Shown: positions 7,865-17,872 of the stretch, one piece after another
Position numbering within the stretch: position 1 is the stretch's first letter
Layout of the letters: each line of letters begins with the position of its first letter
From: Cyanobium sp. C1_MAG_00004
Lineage (GTDB): Bacteria > Cyanobacteriota > Cyanobacteriia > PCC-6307 > Cyanobiaceae
Assembly (NCBI GenBank): GCA_027486935.1
Contig: JAIXOF010000052.1
Coordinates: 1-64,000, forward strand
Length of the DNA stretch: 64,000 bases
Direction of reading: 5' to 3'
Made by a program: the position numbers and the translations under genes
Notes under the pieces: generated by a model
The model's input: only the letters and a program-made list of their open reading frames with translations
What the model was told of the DNA's origin: nothing
The model's database searches: none

Positions 7865-10800
7865 TCATGGCCAGACCCGGCTTCAACCCAGCCAGCACCC
7901 CCCTGCCGATGCGGCCATCCGACCCGCTTGCCACCTCTGCCTCACCGCGGGTGCGACGCCTGCTGGGCGAGCGGCTCGAGCTCGTCGAGGAGCTGTGGCA
8001 GACCGTGCTGCGCAGCGAATGTCCGCCCGAGCAGGCCGAGCGCCTGATGCGGCTCAAGCAGCTGAGCGACCCAGAAGCCCCCCAGAGCGAAACCACCGCC
8101 GGCATCGTCTCCCTGATCCGTGAGATGGATCTGGCCGAGGCGATCGCCGCCGCCCGGGCGTTCTCGCTGTACTTCCAACTGGTCAACATCCTCGAGCAGC
8201 ACATCGAGGAAGACAGCTACCTCGACAGCCTGAGCGACCAGAGTGAGCCGCTGCCGGCCGATCCGTTCCAGCCACCCCTGGCCAGCCAGGTGGAGCCGGC
8301 CACCTTCAGGCAGCTGTTCGAGCGTCTGCGTGGGCTGAACGTCCCACCGGCCCGGCTCGAAGGCCTGCTGCACAACCTGGACCTGCGGTTGGTGTTCACC
8401 GCCCACCCCACCGAGATCGTGCGCCACACCGTGCGCCACAAGCAGCGCCGGGTGGCCCATCTGATCCAACGGATCGAACAGGCTGACGGATTGAGCCTTG
8501 ATGACACCCTGGTCATCCGCCGTCAGCTCGAAGAGGAAATCCGGCTGTGGTGGCGCACCGATGAACTGCACCAGTTCAAGCCCACCGTGCTGGACGAGGT
8601 CGATTACGCCTTGCATTACTTCCAGCAGGTGCTGTTCGACGCCATGCCCCAGCTGAGGCAGCGGCTGCGGTCGGCCCTGTCCGCCAGCTACCCCGACGTG
8701 GAGCCCCCGCGGGACGCCTTCTGCACGTTCGGCTCGTGGGTGGGATCCGACCGCGACGGCAACCCCTCGGTCACCCCCGAAATCACCTGGCGCACAGCCT
8801 GCTACCAGCGTCAGCTGATGCTGGAGCGCTACATCAGATCGGTCAGCGAGCTCAGGGATCAACTGAGCATCTCGATGCAGTGGAGCCAGGTGAGCCCGGC
8901 CCTGCTCGAGTCGCTCGAGATGGACCGGCTGCGGTTCCCCGAGATCTACGAGGAGCGGGCGGCCCGCTACCGGCTCGAGCCCTACCGGCTCAAGCTCAGC
9001 TACACCCTGCGGCGCCTGCAGCTGACCCACCAGCGCAATCAGCAGCTGGCTGAAGCGGGCTGGGAGTCACCCTTCGACGGCCATGCCGGCCTGGTGAGCC
9101 CCTTGAGCAACGACGCCAGCGGGCTGGAGGGCATGAACCAGAGCCCCGAACTGCACTTCAGCTCGGCCGATGAATTCCGCGCCAGCCTGGAACTGATCCA
9201 GGAGAGCCTGGAAGCCACTGGCCTGAGCTGCGAACCGCTGCAGACCCTGATCAGCCAGGTCCACATCTTTGCCTTCTGCCTGGCCAGCCTGGACATCCGC
9301 CAGGAGAGCACGCGCCACAGCGATGCGATCGACGAGTTGAGCCGCTACCTGCAGCTGCCCGTCCCCTACGCCGCCATGGACGAGCCCCAGCGCATCAGCT
9401 GGTTGCTGGCCGAACTCCAGACCCGCCGCCCGCTGCTGCCACCCGCAGCCCGCTGGAACGAGGCGACCGCCGAGACCTTTGCGGTGTTCCGCATGCTCAA
9501 GCGGCTGCAACAGGAATTCGGCGAGCGCATCTGCCGCACCTATGTGATCTCGATGAGTCACACGGTCTCGGACCTACTCGAGGTGCTGCTGCTGGCCAAG
9601 GAGGCCGGCCTGGTGGATCCCCAGGCCCAGCGGGCCTCCCTGCTGGTGGTGCCCCTGTTCGAAACGGTCGAGGACCTGCAGGGCGCCCCCGCCGTGATGG
9701 AACGTCTGCTGAGCGAGCCGTTCTACAGGCGCCTGGTCAGCAGTGGCGCCGAGTCGACCCAGCCTCTGCAGGAGGTGATGCTTGGCTACTCGGACAGCAA
9801 CAAGGACTCAGGCTTTCTGTCGAGCAACTGGGAGATTCACAAGTCCCAGATCGCCCTGCAACGCCTGGCCGACAGCCATCAGGTGGCACTGCGGATCTTT
9901 CATGGCCGTGGCGGATCGGTGGGTCGCGGCGGTGGACCGGCCTACCAGGCAATCCTGGCCCAACCCAGTGGCACCCTGTGCGGGCGCATCAAAATCACCG
10001 AACAAGGCGAAGTTCTGGCCTCCAAGTACTCCCTGCCGGAGCTGGCCCTCTACAACCTGGAAACCGTCACCACGGCAGTGCTGCAGAACAGCCTGGTCAG
10101 TACCCCGGTCGATGACACCCCCAGCTGGAATGCGCTGATGGCGCGGCTGGCGGCCCGATCCCGCAGCCACTACCGGAGCCTGGTGCATGACAACCCTGAG
10201 CTGGTGGCCTTCTTCCAGCAGGTGACCCCGATCGAGGAGATCAGCAAACTGCAGATCTCCAGCAGGCCGGCCCGCCGCAAGGGCGGTGCCAAGGATCTGT
10301 CGAGCCTGCGGGCCATCCCCTGGGTGTTCGGCTGGACCCAGAGCCGTTTTCTGCTGCCGAGCTGGTTTGGCGTCGGCGCCGCTCTGCAGGAGGAACTCGA
10401 CCAGGACGGCGGCCAGCTGGAGCTGCTGCGACTGCTGTATCAGCGCTGGCCCTTTTTCAGGATGCTGATCTCCAAGGTGGAGATGACCCTGGCCAAGGTG
10501 GATCTGGAGTTGGCCCACCACTACGTGCAGACCCTGGGCAGGCCCGAGAACCGCGAAGCGTTTGAGGCGATCTTTGAGGCGATCGCGGCCGAATTCACCC
10601 TCACCCGCGATCTGGTGCTGCAGATCACCGGTCACACCCGCCTGCTGGATGCCGACCCGGCCCTGCAACTGGCGGTGGACCTGCGCAACCGCACGATCAT
10701 TCCCCTGGGCTTCCTCCAGGTGGCCCTGCTGCGGCGCCTGCGCGAGCAGAACCGCCAGCCGCCCATGAGTGAAGCGGGGACCAGCGATGGCGATGGGCGC

Positions 10801-10881
10801 ACCTACAGCCGCAGCGAACTGCTGCGCGGGGCCCTGCTGACCATCAACGGCATCGCCGCCGGACTGCGCAACACCGGCTGA
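7861..10881 (+). CDS. ppc: Phosphoenolpyruvate carboxylase
   Basis: Adds bicarbonate to PEP to give oxaloacetate, feeding amino acid synthesis. At 1006 residues it has the size usual for cyanobacteria. Catalytic motifs are seen: [13 protein letters not shown] around residue 180, [38 protein letters not shown] near 680, and the C-terminal RNTG. The N-terminal 30 residues ([13 protein letters not shown]...) are variable, and a start 2 codons later (ATG after ATC) is equally possible. It is third in the trpE-gshA-ppc overlap operon. Confidence 0.97.
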   Translation: MIMARPGFNPASTPLPMRPSDPLATSASPRVRRLLGERLELVEELWQTVLRSECPPEQAERLMRLKQLSDPEAPQSETTAGIVSLIREMDLAEAIAAARAFSLYFQLVNILEQHIEEDSYLDSLSDQSEPLPADPFQPPLASQVEPATFRQLFERLRGLNVPPARLEGLLHNLDLRLVFTAHPTEIVRHTVRHKQRRVAHLIQRIEQADGLSLDDTLVIRRQLEEEIRLWWRTDELHQFKPTVLDEVDYALHYFQQVLFDAMPQLRQRLRSALSASYPDVEPPRDAFCTFGSWVGSDRDGNPSVTPEITWRTACYQRQLMLERYIRSVSELRDQLSISMQWSQVSPALLESLEMDRLRFPEIYEERAARYRLEPYRLKLSYTLRRLQLTHQRNQQLAEAGWESPFDGHAGLVSPLSNDASGLEGMNQSPELHFSSADEFRASLELIQESLEATGLSCEPLQTLISQVHIFAFCLASLDIRQESTRHSDAIDELSRYLQLPVPYAAMDEPQRISWLLAELQTRRPLLPPAARWNEATAETFAVFRMLKRLQQEFGERICRTYVISMSHTVSDLLEVLLLAKEAGLVDPQAQRASLLVVPLFETVEDLQGAPAVMERLLSEPFYRRLVSSGAESTQPLQEVMLGYSDSNKDSGFLSSNWEIHKSQIALQRLADSHQVALRIFHGRGGSVGRGGGPAYQAILAQPSGTLCGRIKITEQGEVLASKYSLPELALYNLETVTTAVLQNSLVSTPVDDTPSWNALMARLAARSRSHYRSLVHDNPELVAFFQQVTPIEEISKLQISSRPARRKGGAKDLSSLRAIPWVFGWTQSRFLLPSWFGVGAALQEELDQDGGQLELLRLLYQRWPFFRMLISKVEMTLAKVDLELAHHYVQTLGRPENREAFEAIFEAIAAEFTLTRDLVLQITGHTRLLDADPALQLAVDLRNRTIIPLGFLQVALLRRLREQNRQPPMSEAGTSDGDGRTYSRSELLRGALLTINGIAAGLRNTG

Positions 10882-10895
10882 CCCTGGACTCCCTG

Positions 10896-11351
10896 TTGAT
10901 TCCATTTCGCCTCCATCCCCCCGCCCCGCGTCTGCGAGAGGGCTACCGCCTGCTCGAGAGCCCAGAGCTGGCAGCCGACGATCTCAACCGTCTGCTCGGG
11001 GTCTGTGGCGAGGCCCGTCGCTCGGACGCGTGCTGGCAGCTCGTGCTGCAGCGCAGCACCTGGCATGTGGCCGTGTTCGGGGCTGACGATCGCCTGGTGG
11101 GATTCGTGCGGGTCACCAGTGACATGGCTCTCAATGCCAATCTCTGGGACCTCTGCGCCGACCCGGGCGACCCGGCCCAGGCCGAGATCTACGGGGCGCT
11201 GGTGGGCTCGGTGCTGACCCGGCTGCGCCGTGATCTCGGTGGTTGCAGCATTTCGCTGGCGGCCCCGGCTGACGCCTTGGAAGCCCTGGCTCTCTGTGGA
11301 TTCGTGATCGACCCAGGCGGAATCAGAGCCATGGGACTGACTCTGGAATGA
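10896..11351 (+). CDS. GNAT-family N-acetyltransferase
   Basis: A 151-residue protein with the GNAT-like order of elements: WHVAVFGADDRLVGFVRVTSD (central strands), LWDLCADPGDPAQ..IYGALVGSVLTRLRRDLGGCSISL, then a C-terminal EALALCGFVIDPGGIRAMGL. The acetyl-CoA loop is not a textbook RxxGxG/A, so the substrate is unknown. The TTG at 10896 is the first in-frame start and lies 14 nt after ppc, so cotranscription with ppc is likely. Moderate confidence in the family, none in the substrate. Confidence 0.72.
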   Translation: MIPFRLHPPAPRLREGYRLLESPELAADDLNRLLGVCGEARRSDACWQLVLQRSTWHVAVFGADDRLVGFVRVTSDMALNANLWDLCADPGDPAQAEIYGALVGSVLTRLRRDLGGCSISLAAPADALEALALCGFVIDPGGIRAMGLTLE

Positions 11352-11401
11352 CCTGCTGTGGAACGACCCGCTAGGGGAAGGCCAGGAGTCTTCAGTGATG
11401 C

Positions 11402-11421
11402 TTCCCTGTTCCGGCAGGGAA
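11402..11421 (-). terminator. Hairpin downstream of tRNA-Arg
   Basis: Perfect 7-bp inverted repeat TTCCCTG/CAGGGAA with a 6-nt loop, 8 nt beyond the tRNA-Arg 3' end on its strand. It has no T-run on either side, so it is a processing or weak termination candidate for both the tRNA and the facing GNAT gene. Confidence 0.4.
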
Positions 11422-11428
11422 ACTCAAA

Positions 11429-11502
11429 CGAGCATGGAGGGACTCGAACCCCCGACCCTCAGAACCGGAATCTGATGCTCTATCCAACTGAGCTACATGC
11501 CC
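11429..11502 (-). tRNA. tRNA-Arg(CCG)
   Basis: Read from the minus strand: acceptor GGGCATG pairs with CATGCTC (one G-T pair), D-loop AGCTCAGTTGGATAGAGC, anticodon arm TCAGA-TTCCGGT-TCTGA giving anticodon CCG, and T-loop GGTTCGAGTCC. The 3' CCA is not encoded. Decodes the arginine codon CGG. It is divergent from recF, with 43 nt between its 5' end and the recF start. Confidence 0.96.
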
Positions 11503-11545
11503 ACTGCCGTTTCCGGCCTCATCCACCCTAACCGCTGACCGCATC

Positions 11546-12664
11546 GTGGCGATTCGGCTGCAACGACTCGAGCTGTTGCGCTTTCGCAACATCAGCCAGC
11601 TGGAGCTCCAGATCGCAGCGCCGCGGCTGCTGGTGGTGGGAGGCAACGGCGAAGGCAAATCCAACCTCCTGGAGGCGGTCGAACTGCTAGGCAGCCTGCG
11701 CTCGCACCGGGCCGGTCTCGACCGTGACCTGATCCAGCAACAGCAAGCCACGGCGCAGCTGCAGGGCACCACCACAGACGGGGACCGGTTGCACTTGGAG
11801 CTGCGACGCAGCGGCGGACGCCAGGCGAGCCGCAACGGCAAGCTGCTCGAGCGGCAGCAGGATCTGCTGGGCAGCCTGCGCTGCGTGGGCTTCAGCGCCC
11901 TCGACCTGGAGCTGGTGCGCGGCGAACCCGCCCTGCGCCGCCATTGGCTCGACCGGGTGGTGCTGCAGCTCGAGCCGCTCTACAGCGAGCTCCTGAGCCG
12001 TTATGGACGGCTGCTGCGCCAACGCAGTCAGCTGCTGCGCCGCCAGCAGGGTCCCTGGGGTCACGACGCGCTGCTGGATGCCTTTGATGCCCAGATGGCC
12101 CTGCTGGGCACGCGCCTGCACCGGCGCCGCCAACGGGCCCTGGGACGGCTCGAGCCCCTGGCCGCCCGCTGGCATGAACGGCTCAGTGGCGGCCACGAGC
12201 AGCTGGAACTGCAGTACCGCAGCGGCAGCGAACCACCCGGCGACGACAGCGAAACGGCCTGGTGTCAGACGCTGCAGGAGCAGTTGCTGCGGCAACGACC
12301 CGACGAACGCCGGCTGGGCCAGTGCGCGGTCGGCCCCCATCGCGATGAGATTGCGCTGCTGCTGCAGGGCAATGCGGCCCGTCGCTACGGCTCGGCCGGG
12401 CAGCAGCGCACGCTGGTGCTGGCCCTGAAGCTGGCCGAATTGGAGCTGGTGCAGCAGGTGGTGGGCGAACCACCGGTGCTGTTGCTCGACGACGTGCTAG
12501 CCGAGCTCGACCCGGGTCGCCAGCAGCTGCTGCTGGAGGCGGTGGGCCAGGGCCATCAGTGTCTGGTCAGCGCCACCCATCTGGATGCCTTCAGCGGCGG
12601 CTGGCGGCAGGCAAGCCAGGTGATCGGCATGCAGGCCGGTGCGCTGACCCTCGGGCAGGGCTGA
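11546..12664 (+). CDS. recF: DNA replication and repair protein RecF
   Basis: SMC-like ATPase that helps load RecA at single-strand gaps. 372 residues with Walker [10 protein letters not shown] (about 32-40), the ABC-type signature [17 protein letters not shown] and Walker [13 protein letters not shown] near the C-terminus, followed by the H-loop-like [10 protein letters not shown]. The GTG at 11546 is the only sensible start, since [13 protein letters not shown] follows directly. It is not beside dnaN or gyrB as in many bacteria, but is alone between tRNA-Arg and speD. Confidence 0.95.
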   Translation: MAIRLQRLELLRFRNISQLELQIAAPRLLVVGGNGEGKSNLLEAVELLGSLRSHRAGLDRDLIQQQQATAQLQGTTTDGDRLHLELRRSGGRQASRNGKLLERQQDLLGSLRCVGFSALDLELVRGEPALRRHWLDRVVLQLEPLYSELLSRYGRLLRQRSQLLRRQQGPWGHDALLDAFDAQMALLGTRLHRRRQRALGRLEPLAARWHERLSGGHEQLELQYRSGSEPPGDDSETAWCQTLQEQLLRQRPDERRLGQCAVGPHRDEIALLLQGNAARRYGSAGQQRTLVLALKLAELELVQQVVGEPPVLLLDDVLAELDPGRQQLLLEAVGQGHQCLVSATHLDAFSGGWRQASQVIGMQAGALTLGQG

Positions 12665-12720
12665 CGATGCAAATTGCAGCCAGACACCGTAAGGTGGATG
12701 GCTTGTGTGCATCAACCCTG

Positions 12721-13206
12721 ATGACCCAGACCCTCTCCAGCCTTCATCCCAACCCCGGATGGGCCGGCGACCTGTTCTCCCCCTCGACCTCCCTGGCTGC
12801 CCCCCAGGGCCCTGTGTCCGACACCGTGGGCAAACATTGCATCCTTGAGCTGTATGACTGCTGTCACGACAAGCTCAACGACGAAGCCTTCCTCAGGGAC
12901 GCCATCACCGACGCTGCAAAACGGGCTGGCGCAACCTTGCTTCATCTGGTCACCCACCATTTCGAACCCCAAGGGGTGACCGGGCTGGCGTTGCTGGCCG
13001 AATCCCACATCTCGATTCACACCTGGCCCGAATCGGGCTACGCCGCGGTGGATGTGTTCACCTGTGGTGACCACACCATGCCCGAGCGGGCCTGTCAGGT
13101 ACTGATCGATGAACTGCAGGCCGGCCAACACAAGCTGACCAGCTTCCGCCGGGAAACCCCGACGGCCATCGCCGACAGCGAGCGAACGCCAGCGCTGGCG
13201 GTTTAG
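12721..13206 (+). CDS. speD: S-adenosylmethionine decarboxylase proenzyme
   Basis: Supplies decarboxylated AdoMet for spermidine synthesis. The 161-residue proenzyme is the prokaryotic class 1B type. The self-cleavage motif [12 protein letters not shown] is present; by homology Ser95 becomes the pyruvoyl group, with cleavage after Glu94. [10 protein letters not shown] and [10 protein letters not shown] are further family motifs. The N-terminal 30 residues before VGKHCILEL are extra relative to short homologues. ATG 12721 is chosen over the in-frame ATG at 12667 because the latter would add low-similarity sequence. Confidence 0.93.
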   Translation: MTQTLSSLHPNPGWAGDLFSPSTSLAAPQGPVSDTVGKHCILELYDCCHDKLNDEAFLRDAITDAAKRAGATLLHLVTHHFEPQGVTGLALLAESHISIHTWPESGYAAVDVFTCGDHTMPERACQVLIDELQAGQHKLTSFRRETPTAIADSERTPALAV

Positions 13207-14057
13207 ATCGATGGCAGGGACCGGTTGAGCTTGCCGCTGACCAGCCCCTCCAGATCCAGACTGACCGCCGTGAAGCCGAGCTCCAGAAAGGCCTGCACCA
13301 GCTCTTGGTGCAGGCCTTCTTGCTGTAGGGCAGCAAGAAGCTGATGCAGCTCGGCAGCAGCCAGCTCGATCCTGGCCGTCTCGCCCTGGCTGCGCACCCG
13401 CAGGTCGCGATACCCCCGCTGGCGCAGCAAGGCCTCGGCCGCCGCCACCCGCTGCAGGCGTGCCGCGGTGATCGGTTCGCCATAGGGGAAGCGGGAGGCC
13501 AGGCAGGGCTGGGCCGGCTTATCCCACCAGGGCAGGCCCAGGGCCCGCGACAGCTGGCGCACGCCGGCCTTGTCAATGCCGGCGGCGGCCAACGGTGAGC
13601 TCACCCCGGCCTCACGGGCAGCCAGCAGGCCGGGGCGATGGTCACCCAGATCATCGACGTTGACGCCATCGACCACCACCGCACCTGGGCCGGCAGCGCT
13701 GGCGATCGGTGCGATCAGGCGATGCAGTTCCCGTTTGCAGGCATAGCAGCGGTCGCCGGGGTTACTGGCATAGGCCGGATCGGCCAGCTCGGCGGTGGCG
13801 AGCTCCCGATGGCGCAGGCCCAGCCACTGAGCCTGCTGGGCGGCCTCGGCCCGCAGATGGGGGGCCAACGCCGGTGACACCCCGGTGATCGCCAGGGCCC
13901 GCTCCCCCAGCTGTTCCACCGCCAGGGCCGCCACCAGGGCGCTGTCGACCCCGCCCGAGTAGGCCACCACCACGGACCGGTGTTCGGCCAAGGCCGCACG
14001 CACCTGACTCAGGGCCTGCTCCAGGGGGGCAGGCAGGCGCTCAAGCAGGCCGAACAT
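13203..14057 (-). CDS. larE: LarE-type ATP-dependent sacrificial sulfur transferase
   Basis: PP-loop enzyme; in the lactate racemase system LarE adenylates a pyridinium carboxylate and donates sulfur from a cysteine. The PP-loop SGGVDS is at about residues 35-40, followed by [14 protein letters not shown] and [13 protein letters not shown], with Cys185 at the position of the sacrificial cysteine of Lactobacillus LarE. ATG 14057 is chosen; a TTG 13 codons upstream is possible. Length 284 aa, normal for the family. No larA, larB or larC is in the window, so the role may be a different sulfur transfer. The 3' end overlaps the speD stop by 4 nt on the opposite strand. Confidence 0.85.
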   Translation of the reverse strand: MFGLLERLPAPLEQALSQVRAALAEHRSVVVAYSGGVDSALVAALAVEQLGERALAITGVSPALAPHLRAEAAQQAQWLGLRHRELATAELADPAYASNPGDRCYACKRELHRLIAPIASAAGPGAVVVDGVNVDDLGDHRPGLLAAREAGVSSPLAAAGIDKAGVRQLSRALGLPWWDKPAQPCLASRFPYGEPITAARLQRVAAAEALLRQRGYRDLRVRSQGETARIELAAAELHQLLAALQQEGLHQELVQAFLELGFTAVSLDLEGLVSGKLNRSLPSI

Positions 14058-14160
14058 GCGTTGCCGCAGCAGAGAACTGACCAGCAATCCTGGCAACCTC
14101 TGCGGCCGCCATGCTGCCTAGCCGATGCTGCCGATAGCATCGGTTCGAGCCTGTGAGCCG

Positions 14161-15309
14161 ATGAGCAGCACCCAGACGCCGCAACGGGGCACGGGCCGGG
14201 GCATCGGCATCCGCACGGCTGCGGGCAGCGACGAGCGCGCCCACGGCCAATTGCATGTGTACGACGGCGAAGGCAAGGGCAAGAGCCAGGCCGCCCTCGG
14301 GGTGGTGCTGCGCACCATCGGCCTTGGCATCTGCGAGCAGAAGCGCACCCGCGTGCTGCTGCTGCGCTTTCTCAAGGGACCTGGCCGCGCCTACGACGAG
14401 GACGCAGCGATCGATGCCCTGCAGCAGGGGTTTCCCCACCTGATCGATCAGGTGCGCACGGGCCGCGGCGATTACTTCAGCGCCGAAGAGGTCACCAAGT
14501 TCGACCGCCAGGAGGCACAACGGGGCTGGGACATCGCCAAAGGGGCGATCGCCAGCAATCTCTATTCGGTGGTGGTGCTTGATGAGCTCAACCCCGTGCT
14601 GGACCTGGGCCTGCTGAACAGCGACGAGGTGTGCCGCACCCTGGCCGCCAAGCCGAGCGGCATGGAGGTGATCTGCACCGGTCGCGGCGCCCCGCAGCAG
14701 CTGGTGCAACTGGCTGACCTGCACTCGGAGATGCGGGCCCACCAGGGCGAAGGCGGGCTTGATGGCATCGAGATCTACACCGGCGAAGGCAAGGGCAAGA
14801 GCACCAGTGCTCTGGGCAAGGCCCTGCAGGCGATCGGCAAGGGCATCTCCCAGGACAAGAGCCACCGGGTGCTGATCCTGCAGTGGCTCAAGGGGGGCAA
14901 CGGCTACACCGAAGACGCCGCGATCGCCGCCCTTCGCGAGAGCTACCCCCACCTGGTGGATCACCTGCGCTCGGGCCGCGACGCCATCGTCTGGCGCGGC
15001 CAGCAACAACCGATCGACTACGTCGAAGCCGAGCGCGCCTGGGAGATCGCCCGGGCCGCCATCGCCAGCGGGCTCTACAAAACGGTGATCCTCGATGAGA
15101 TCAACCCGACGGTCGACCTGGAGCTGCTGCCGGTCGAGCCGATCGTGCAGACCCTGCTACGCAAACCGGCCGAGACTGAAGTCATTCTGACCGGCCGCTG
15201 CAAACAGAGACCGGCCTATTTCGACCTGGCCAGTGTGCACTCAGAGATGGTCTGCCACAAGCACTACGCCGAGCGGGGCGTCGACCTCAAACGCGGGGTC
15301 GACTACTAA
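14161..15309 (+). CDS. Tandem CobO/BtuR-like P-loop protein (two adenosyltransferase-type domains)
   Basis: 382 residues made of two homologous halves. Each opens with a CobO-type P-loop, YDGEGKGKSQAALG (about 34-47) and YTGEGKGKSTSALG (about 206-219), followed by matching blocks LLLRFLKG / LILQWLKG, AYDEDAAIDAL / YTEDAAIAAL, VVVLDELNPVLDLGL / VILDEINPTVDLEL, and EVICTGRGAP / EVILTGRCKQ. Family knowledge: CobO/BtuR puts the adenosyl group on cob(I)alamin or cobyrinate. Start 14161 (ATG) is preferred to the ATG 36 nt upstream. It is divergent from larE. Whether both halves are catalytic cannot be told from sequence alone. Confidence 0.82.
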   Translation: MSSTQTPQRGTGRGIGIRTAAGSDERAHGQLHVYDGEGKGKSQAALGVVLRTIGLGICEQKRTRVLLLRFLKGPGRAYDEDAAIDALQQGFPHLIDQVRTGRGDYFSAEEVTKFDRQEAQRGWDIAKGAIASNLYSVVVLDELNPVLDLGLLNSDEVCRTLAAKPSGMEVICTGRGAPQQLVQLADLHSEMRAHQGEGGLDGIEIYTGEGKGKSTSALGKALQAIGKGISQDKSHRVLILQWLKGGNGYTEDAAIAALRESYPHLVDHLRSGRDAIVWRGQQQPIDYVEAERAWEIARAAIASGLYKTVILDEINPTVDLELLPVEPIVQTLLRKPAETEVILTGRCKQRPAYFDLASVHSEMVCHKHYAERGVDLKRGVDY

Positions 15310-15311
15310 CT

Positions 15312-16133
15312 TCACTGGCGTGACCGGGCCTCATGCAGAGCGTCTTCCAGCTCTTGCGGCGTCAGGGAACCGGGCTCGGGCGGTGCGACAAAGCGACCCA
15401 ACAACAAAGCGACCAACAGCGAGACATACATGGTGCTGCTGATGCCAAGCAGCACCACAAAGCGCTCGCCATAGACATTGGTCGGCACCACATCCCCGTA
15501 ACCAAGGGTGGACACGGTGATGTACGAAAAATAGACGAGCCGCTCCAGAAGGCTCTCGTGATCCATCACGTGCCCCAAGCTGAACGTGGTGGGGTTGTGG
15601 TGCTGCATCATCGTGGCGATCACACCGCCGGTGAGACCAAGGTGCACATAACCACCGGCCGCCCCAGCCAGCACCTGCAGATTGACCCGGGGCACCCGCG
15701 CCAGCATCTGCACCAACCGCACCGCTGAAAAGGTCAGGAATGCGGCCAAAAGGGCCATCACCAACAGATGGGACCGGTGCAGCACCCACAGGGATGGCAC
15801 CAGCAGCATCCAACAGCCCACAGCCGAGAGCACACCGAGCAGCTGAAACACCTGGGTGACCCGTCCAGCGATCGGACGGTTATCAAACCGCGGCAGGGTG
15901 CGGATCGACTGCACCACCAGCAGGGTCATCACCACCGGCACCACCAGCCGCTCGAACAGGGTGCCATCACCGTTAGCCCAGGGCAGCACCAGCACCGGCA
16001 GCAGCGAGGCGACCATGAAAAGCACCAGCTGATGCTCCACCCCAGCGATGTTGAGCTGGTGCTGGCGCCTGATCGCCTGACGCTGCTGACGCAGCTCAGC
16101 CGGATGGGGCCTGGGACGCCTGAACAACGGCAT
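15312..16133 (-). CDS. Voltage-gated-like potassium channel subunit
   Basis: Membrane protein of 273 residues with several hydrophobic helices, a two-helix pore module at the end, and the K+ selectivity filter STLGYGDVVPT (about residues 206-216). The final helix is MYVSLLVALLLGRFV, followed by a short cytoplasmic tail without a RCK/TrkA-N domain. ATG 16133 is used; a TTG four codons upstream sits 2 nt past the moeB stop. It is third in the minus-strand JAMM-moeB-channel run and probably cotranscribed, although the functional link is not evident. Confidence 0.85.
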   Translation of the reverse strand: MPLFRRPRPHPAELRQQRQAIRRQHQLNIAGVEHQLVLFMVASLLPVLVLPWANGDGTLFERLVVPVVMTLLVVQSIRTLPRFDNRPIAGRVTQVFQLLGVLSAVGCWMLLVPSLWVLHRSHLLVMALLAAFLTFSAVRLVQMLARVPRVNLQVLAGAAGGYVHLGLTGGVIATMMQHHNPTTFSLGHVMDHESLLERLVYFSYITVSTLGYGDVVPTNVYGERFVVLLGISSTMYVSLLVALLLGRFVAPPEPGSLTPQELEDALHEARSRQ

Positions 16134-16147
16134 CGGTCTCGTCAACC

Positions 16148-17320
16148 TCAGTACCGCGGCACGCTCGAGTCGACGTCCTGGCTCCAGGCGTCGATGCCGC
16201 CGGCCACGTTGATGCCTTCGATGCCATGGCGCTTGAGCGCGATCAGGGCCTTGGCGCTGCGGCCACCCAGCTTGCAGTGCACATAGAGCTGCTTGCCGGC
16301 GGCCAGCTGGCGAACCCGCTCGATGGCGGTGCCGTTCTCGATCTGATCCAGAGGAATCAGCTCGGCGCCCGGGATCACGGCGATCTCGGCCTCGGGGGGG
16401 TTGCGCACATCGAGCAGCACCAGGCCGCTGGTGTCGCCATCGAGCAGGGTCTTGAGCTCACCCACGCTGATGCTCTCGACCGCACCGGCTTCCTCCTGGC
16501 CCGGGGCGCTGCCGCCAACGCCGCAGAACTCCTGGTAATCGATCAGCTTCTCGATCACCGGCCGTTCGGGATTGGGACGCAGCTTGAGCTCCCGGAAGCT
16601 CATCTTGAGGGCATCAAACAACAGCAACCGCCCGCTCAAGGTGGTGCCGATGCCGGTGATGATCTTGACCGCCTCGGTGGCCTGGATCACGCCGATGATC
16701 CCGGGCAGCACGCCCACGACGCCGCCCTCGGCGCAGGAGGGCACCATGCCCGGCGGCGGCGGCTCGGGGAACAGGTCGCGGTAGTTGGGGCTCTCGGCCG
16801 TCAGGTTGAACACCGTGGCCTGGCCCTCGAACCGGAAGATCGAGCCGTAGACGTTGGGTTTACCGAGCAGCACGCAGGCGTCGTTGACCAGATAACGGGT
16901 CGGAAAGTTGTCGGTGCCGTCGCAGACGAGGTCGTAGGGGCCCAAGATCTCGAGCGCGTTCTCGCTGGTCAGCGCGGTCTCGTACAGATCCACCTGGCAG
17001 TGGGGGTTGATCTCGAGAATGCGCGCCTTGGCCGACTCGATCTTGGGTTTGCCCACCCAGCTGGTGCCGTGGATCACCTGGCGCTGCAGGTTGCTGTGAT
17101 CGACAACATCGAAGTCGACGATGCCGATGCGGCCCACACCGGCCGCCGCCAGATACAGCAGCAGCGGAGACCCCAGACCGCCGGTGCCGACGCACAGCAC
17201 CGAAGCGGCCTTGAGACGCTTCTGCCCCTCCATCCCCACCTCGGGCAGGATCAGGTGCCGGGCAAAACGGGCCACCTCATCCGGGCTGAGCTGAATGCCG
17301 CTGGTGTCTGGAGGAAGCAT
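16148..17320 (-). CDS. moeB: MoeB/ThiF-type adenylyltransferase fused to a rhodanese domain (MoeZ-like)
   Basis: E1-like enzyme that adenylates the C-terminal glycine of ubiquitin-like sulfur carriers and, through the rhodanese part, makes their thiocarboxylate. 390 residues: nucleotide-binding GTGGLGSPLLLYL (about 44-56), DFDVVDHSNLQRQ, DGTDNFPTRYLVND and PSCAEGGVVGVLPG; then from about residue 285 a rhodanese domain with active loop HCKLGGRSA (Cys about 348). The zinc CxxC pairs of E. coli MoeB are not apparent. It follows a JAMM peptidase gene by 41 nt, an arrangement that points to sulfur-carrier chemistry beyond molybdopterin. Confidence 0.92.
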   Translation of the reverse strand: MLPPDTSGIQLSPDEVARFARHLILPEVGMEGQKRLKAASVLCVGTGGLGSPLLLYLAAAGVGRIGIVDFDVVDHSNLQRQVIHGTSWVGKPKIESAKARILEINPHCQVDLYETALTSENALEILGPYDLVCDGTDNFPTRYLVNDACVLLGKPNVYGSIFRFEGQATVFNLTAESPNYRDLFPEPPPPGMVPSCAEGGVVGVLPGIIGVIQATEAVKIITGIGTTLSGRLLLFDALKMSFRELKLRPNPERPVIEKLIDYQEFCGVGGSAPGQEEAGAVESISVGELKTLLDGDTSGLVLLDVRNPPEAEIAVIPGAELIPLDQIENGTAIERVRQLAAGKQLYVHCKLGGRSAKALIALKRHGIEGINVAGGIDAWSQDVDSSVPRY

Positions 17321-17361
17321 CGGGTGCGGGATGGGGTGACCCCAGGGTCAACCCAACAGAT

Positions 17362-17826
17362 TCAACCGTCCATTGTCCATGGCAACCGCTGCGGCGTGGC
17401 CGCCGGATCGTCGGGTTCTGACTCAGGCAGCCACCAGCACTCCCAGCACCATCGGGGGGACTCGGGGGCGCGGCCGGCGATCAGCAGCAGCGCCGGCGCC
17501 ACTGTGAGCGCCCGATCGACAGCCGAAGGCACAGGTGCACTGCAGGGATGGCTGTGGCCGGCACCCAGCACCGCCAGCCCGCGCTGGCGGGCCCAACGCT
17601 GGGCCAGCAGCTGCTCGCGCGGGTCCAGGCTGAAGCGACGCGAGCGTTCAGCCGGCTGGGGCCAGACGTTGAGGCAGGGCCAGACCGAGCGCAGATGCCA
17701 GCTGGGGCCCGTGGTTCCCAGCAACAGGGCGCAGCCCTCGGCCGGCTGAGCCGCGTCAAACACCCGGCCAAGAACGGTGAGCGCATGCCGATCAACAGTC
17801 AGCCGAACTGGCGTGATGGCAGCCAT
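17362..17826 (-). CDS. JAMM/MPN (Mov34/PAD-1) metallopeptidase
   Basis: 154-residue protein with the zinc JAMM motif: EGCALLLG (catalytic Glu about residue 30) and GHSHPCSAPVPSAVDRA (about 88-104), that is HxHP-x6-SxxD. Bacterial members trim C-terminal extensions from ubiquitin-like sulfur carriers; Mec+ of Mycobacterium does this for CysO. Placement directly before a MoeB-rhodanese gene supports such a role here. Its ATG (17826) is 46 nt from the divergent curT start. Confidence 0.85.
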   Translation of the reverse strand: MAAITPVRLTVDRHALTVLGRVFDAAQPAEGCALLLGTTGPSWHLRSVWPCLNVWPQPAERSRRFSLDPREQLLAQRWARQRGLAVLGAGHSHPCSAPVPSAVDRALTVAPALLLIAGRAPESPRWCWECWWLPESEPDDPAATPQRLPWTMDG

Positions 17827-17872
17827 ACCGATACGTTATGTACCAACTTCCCCGCAGCAGCCAACCGGTTCC

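Noticed and set aside
16226-17749. A 507-codon plus-strand frame over moeB
   Set aside because: Antisense to moeB and the JAMM gene, whose motifs are unmistakable.
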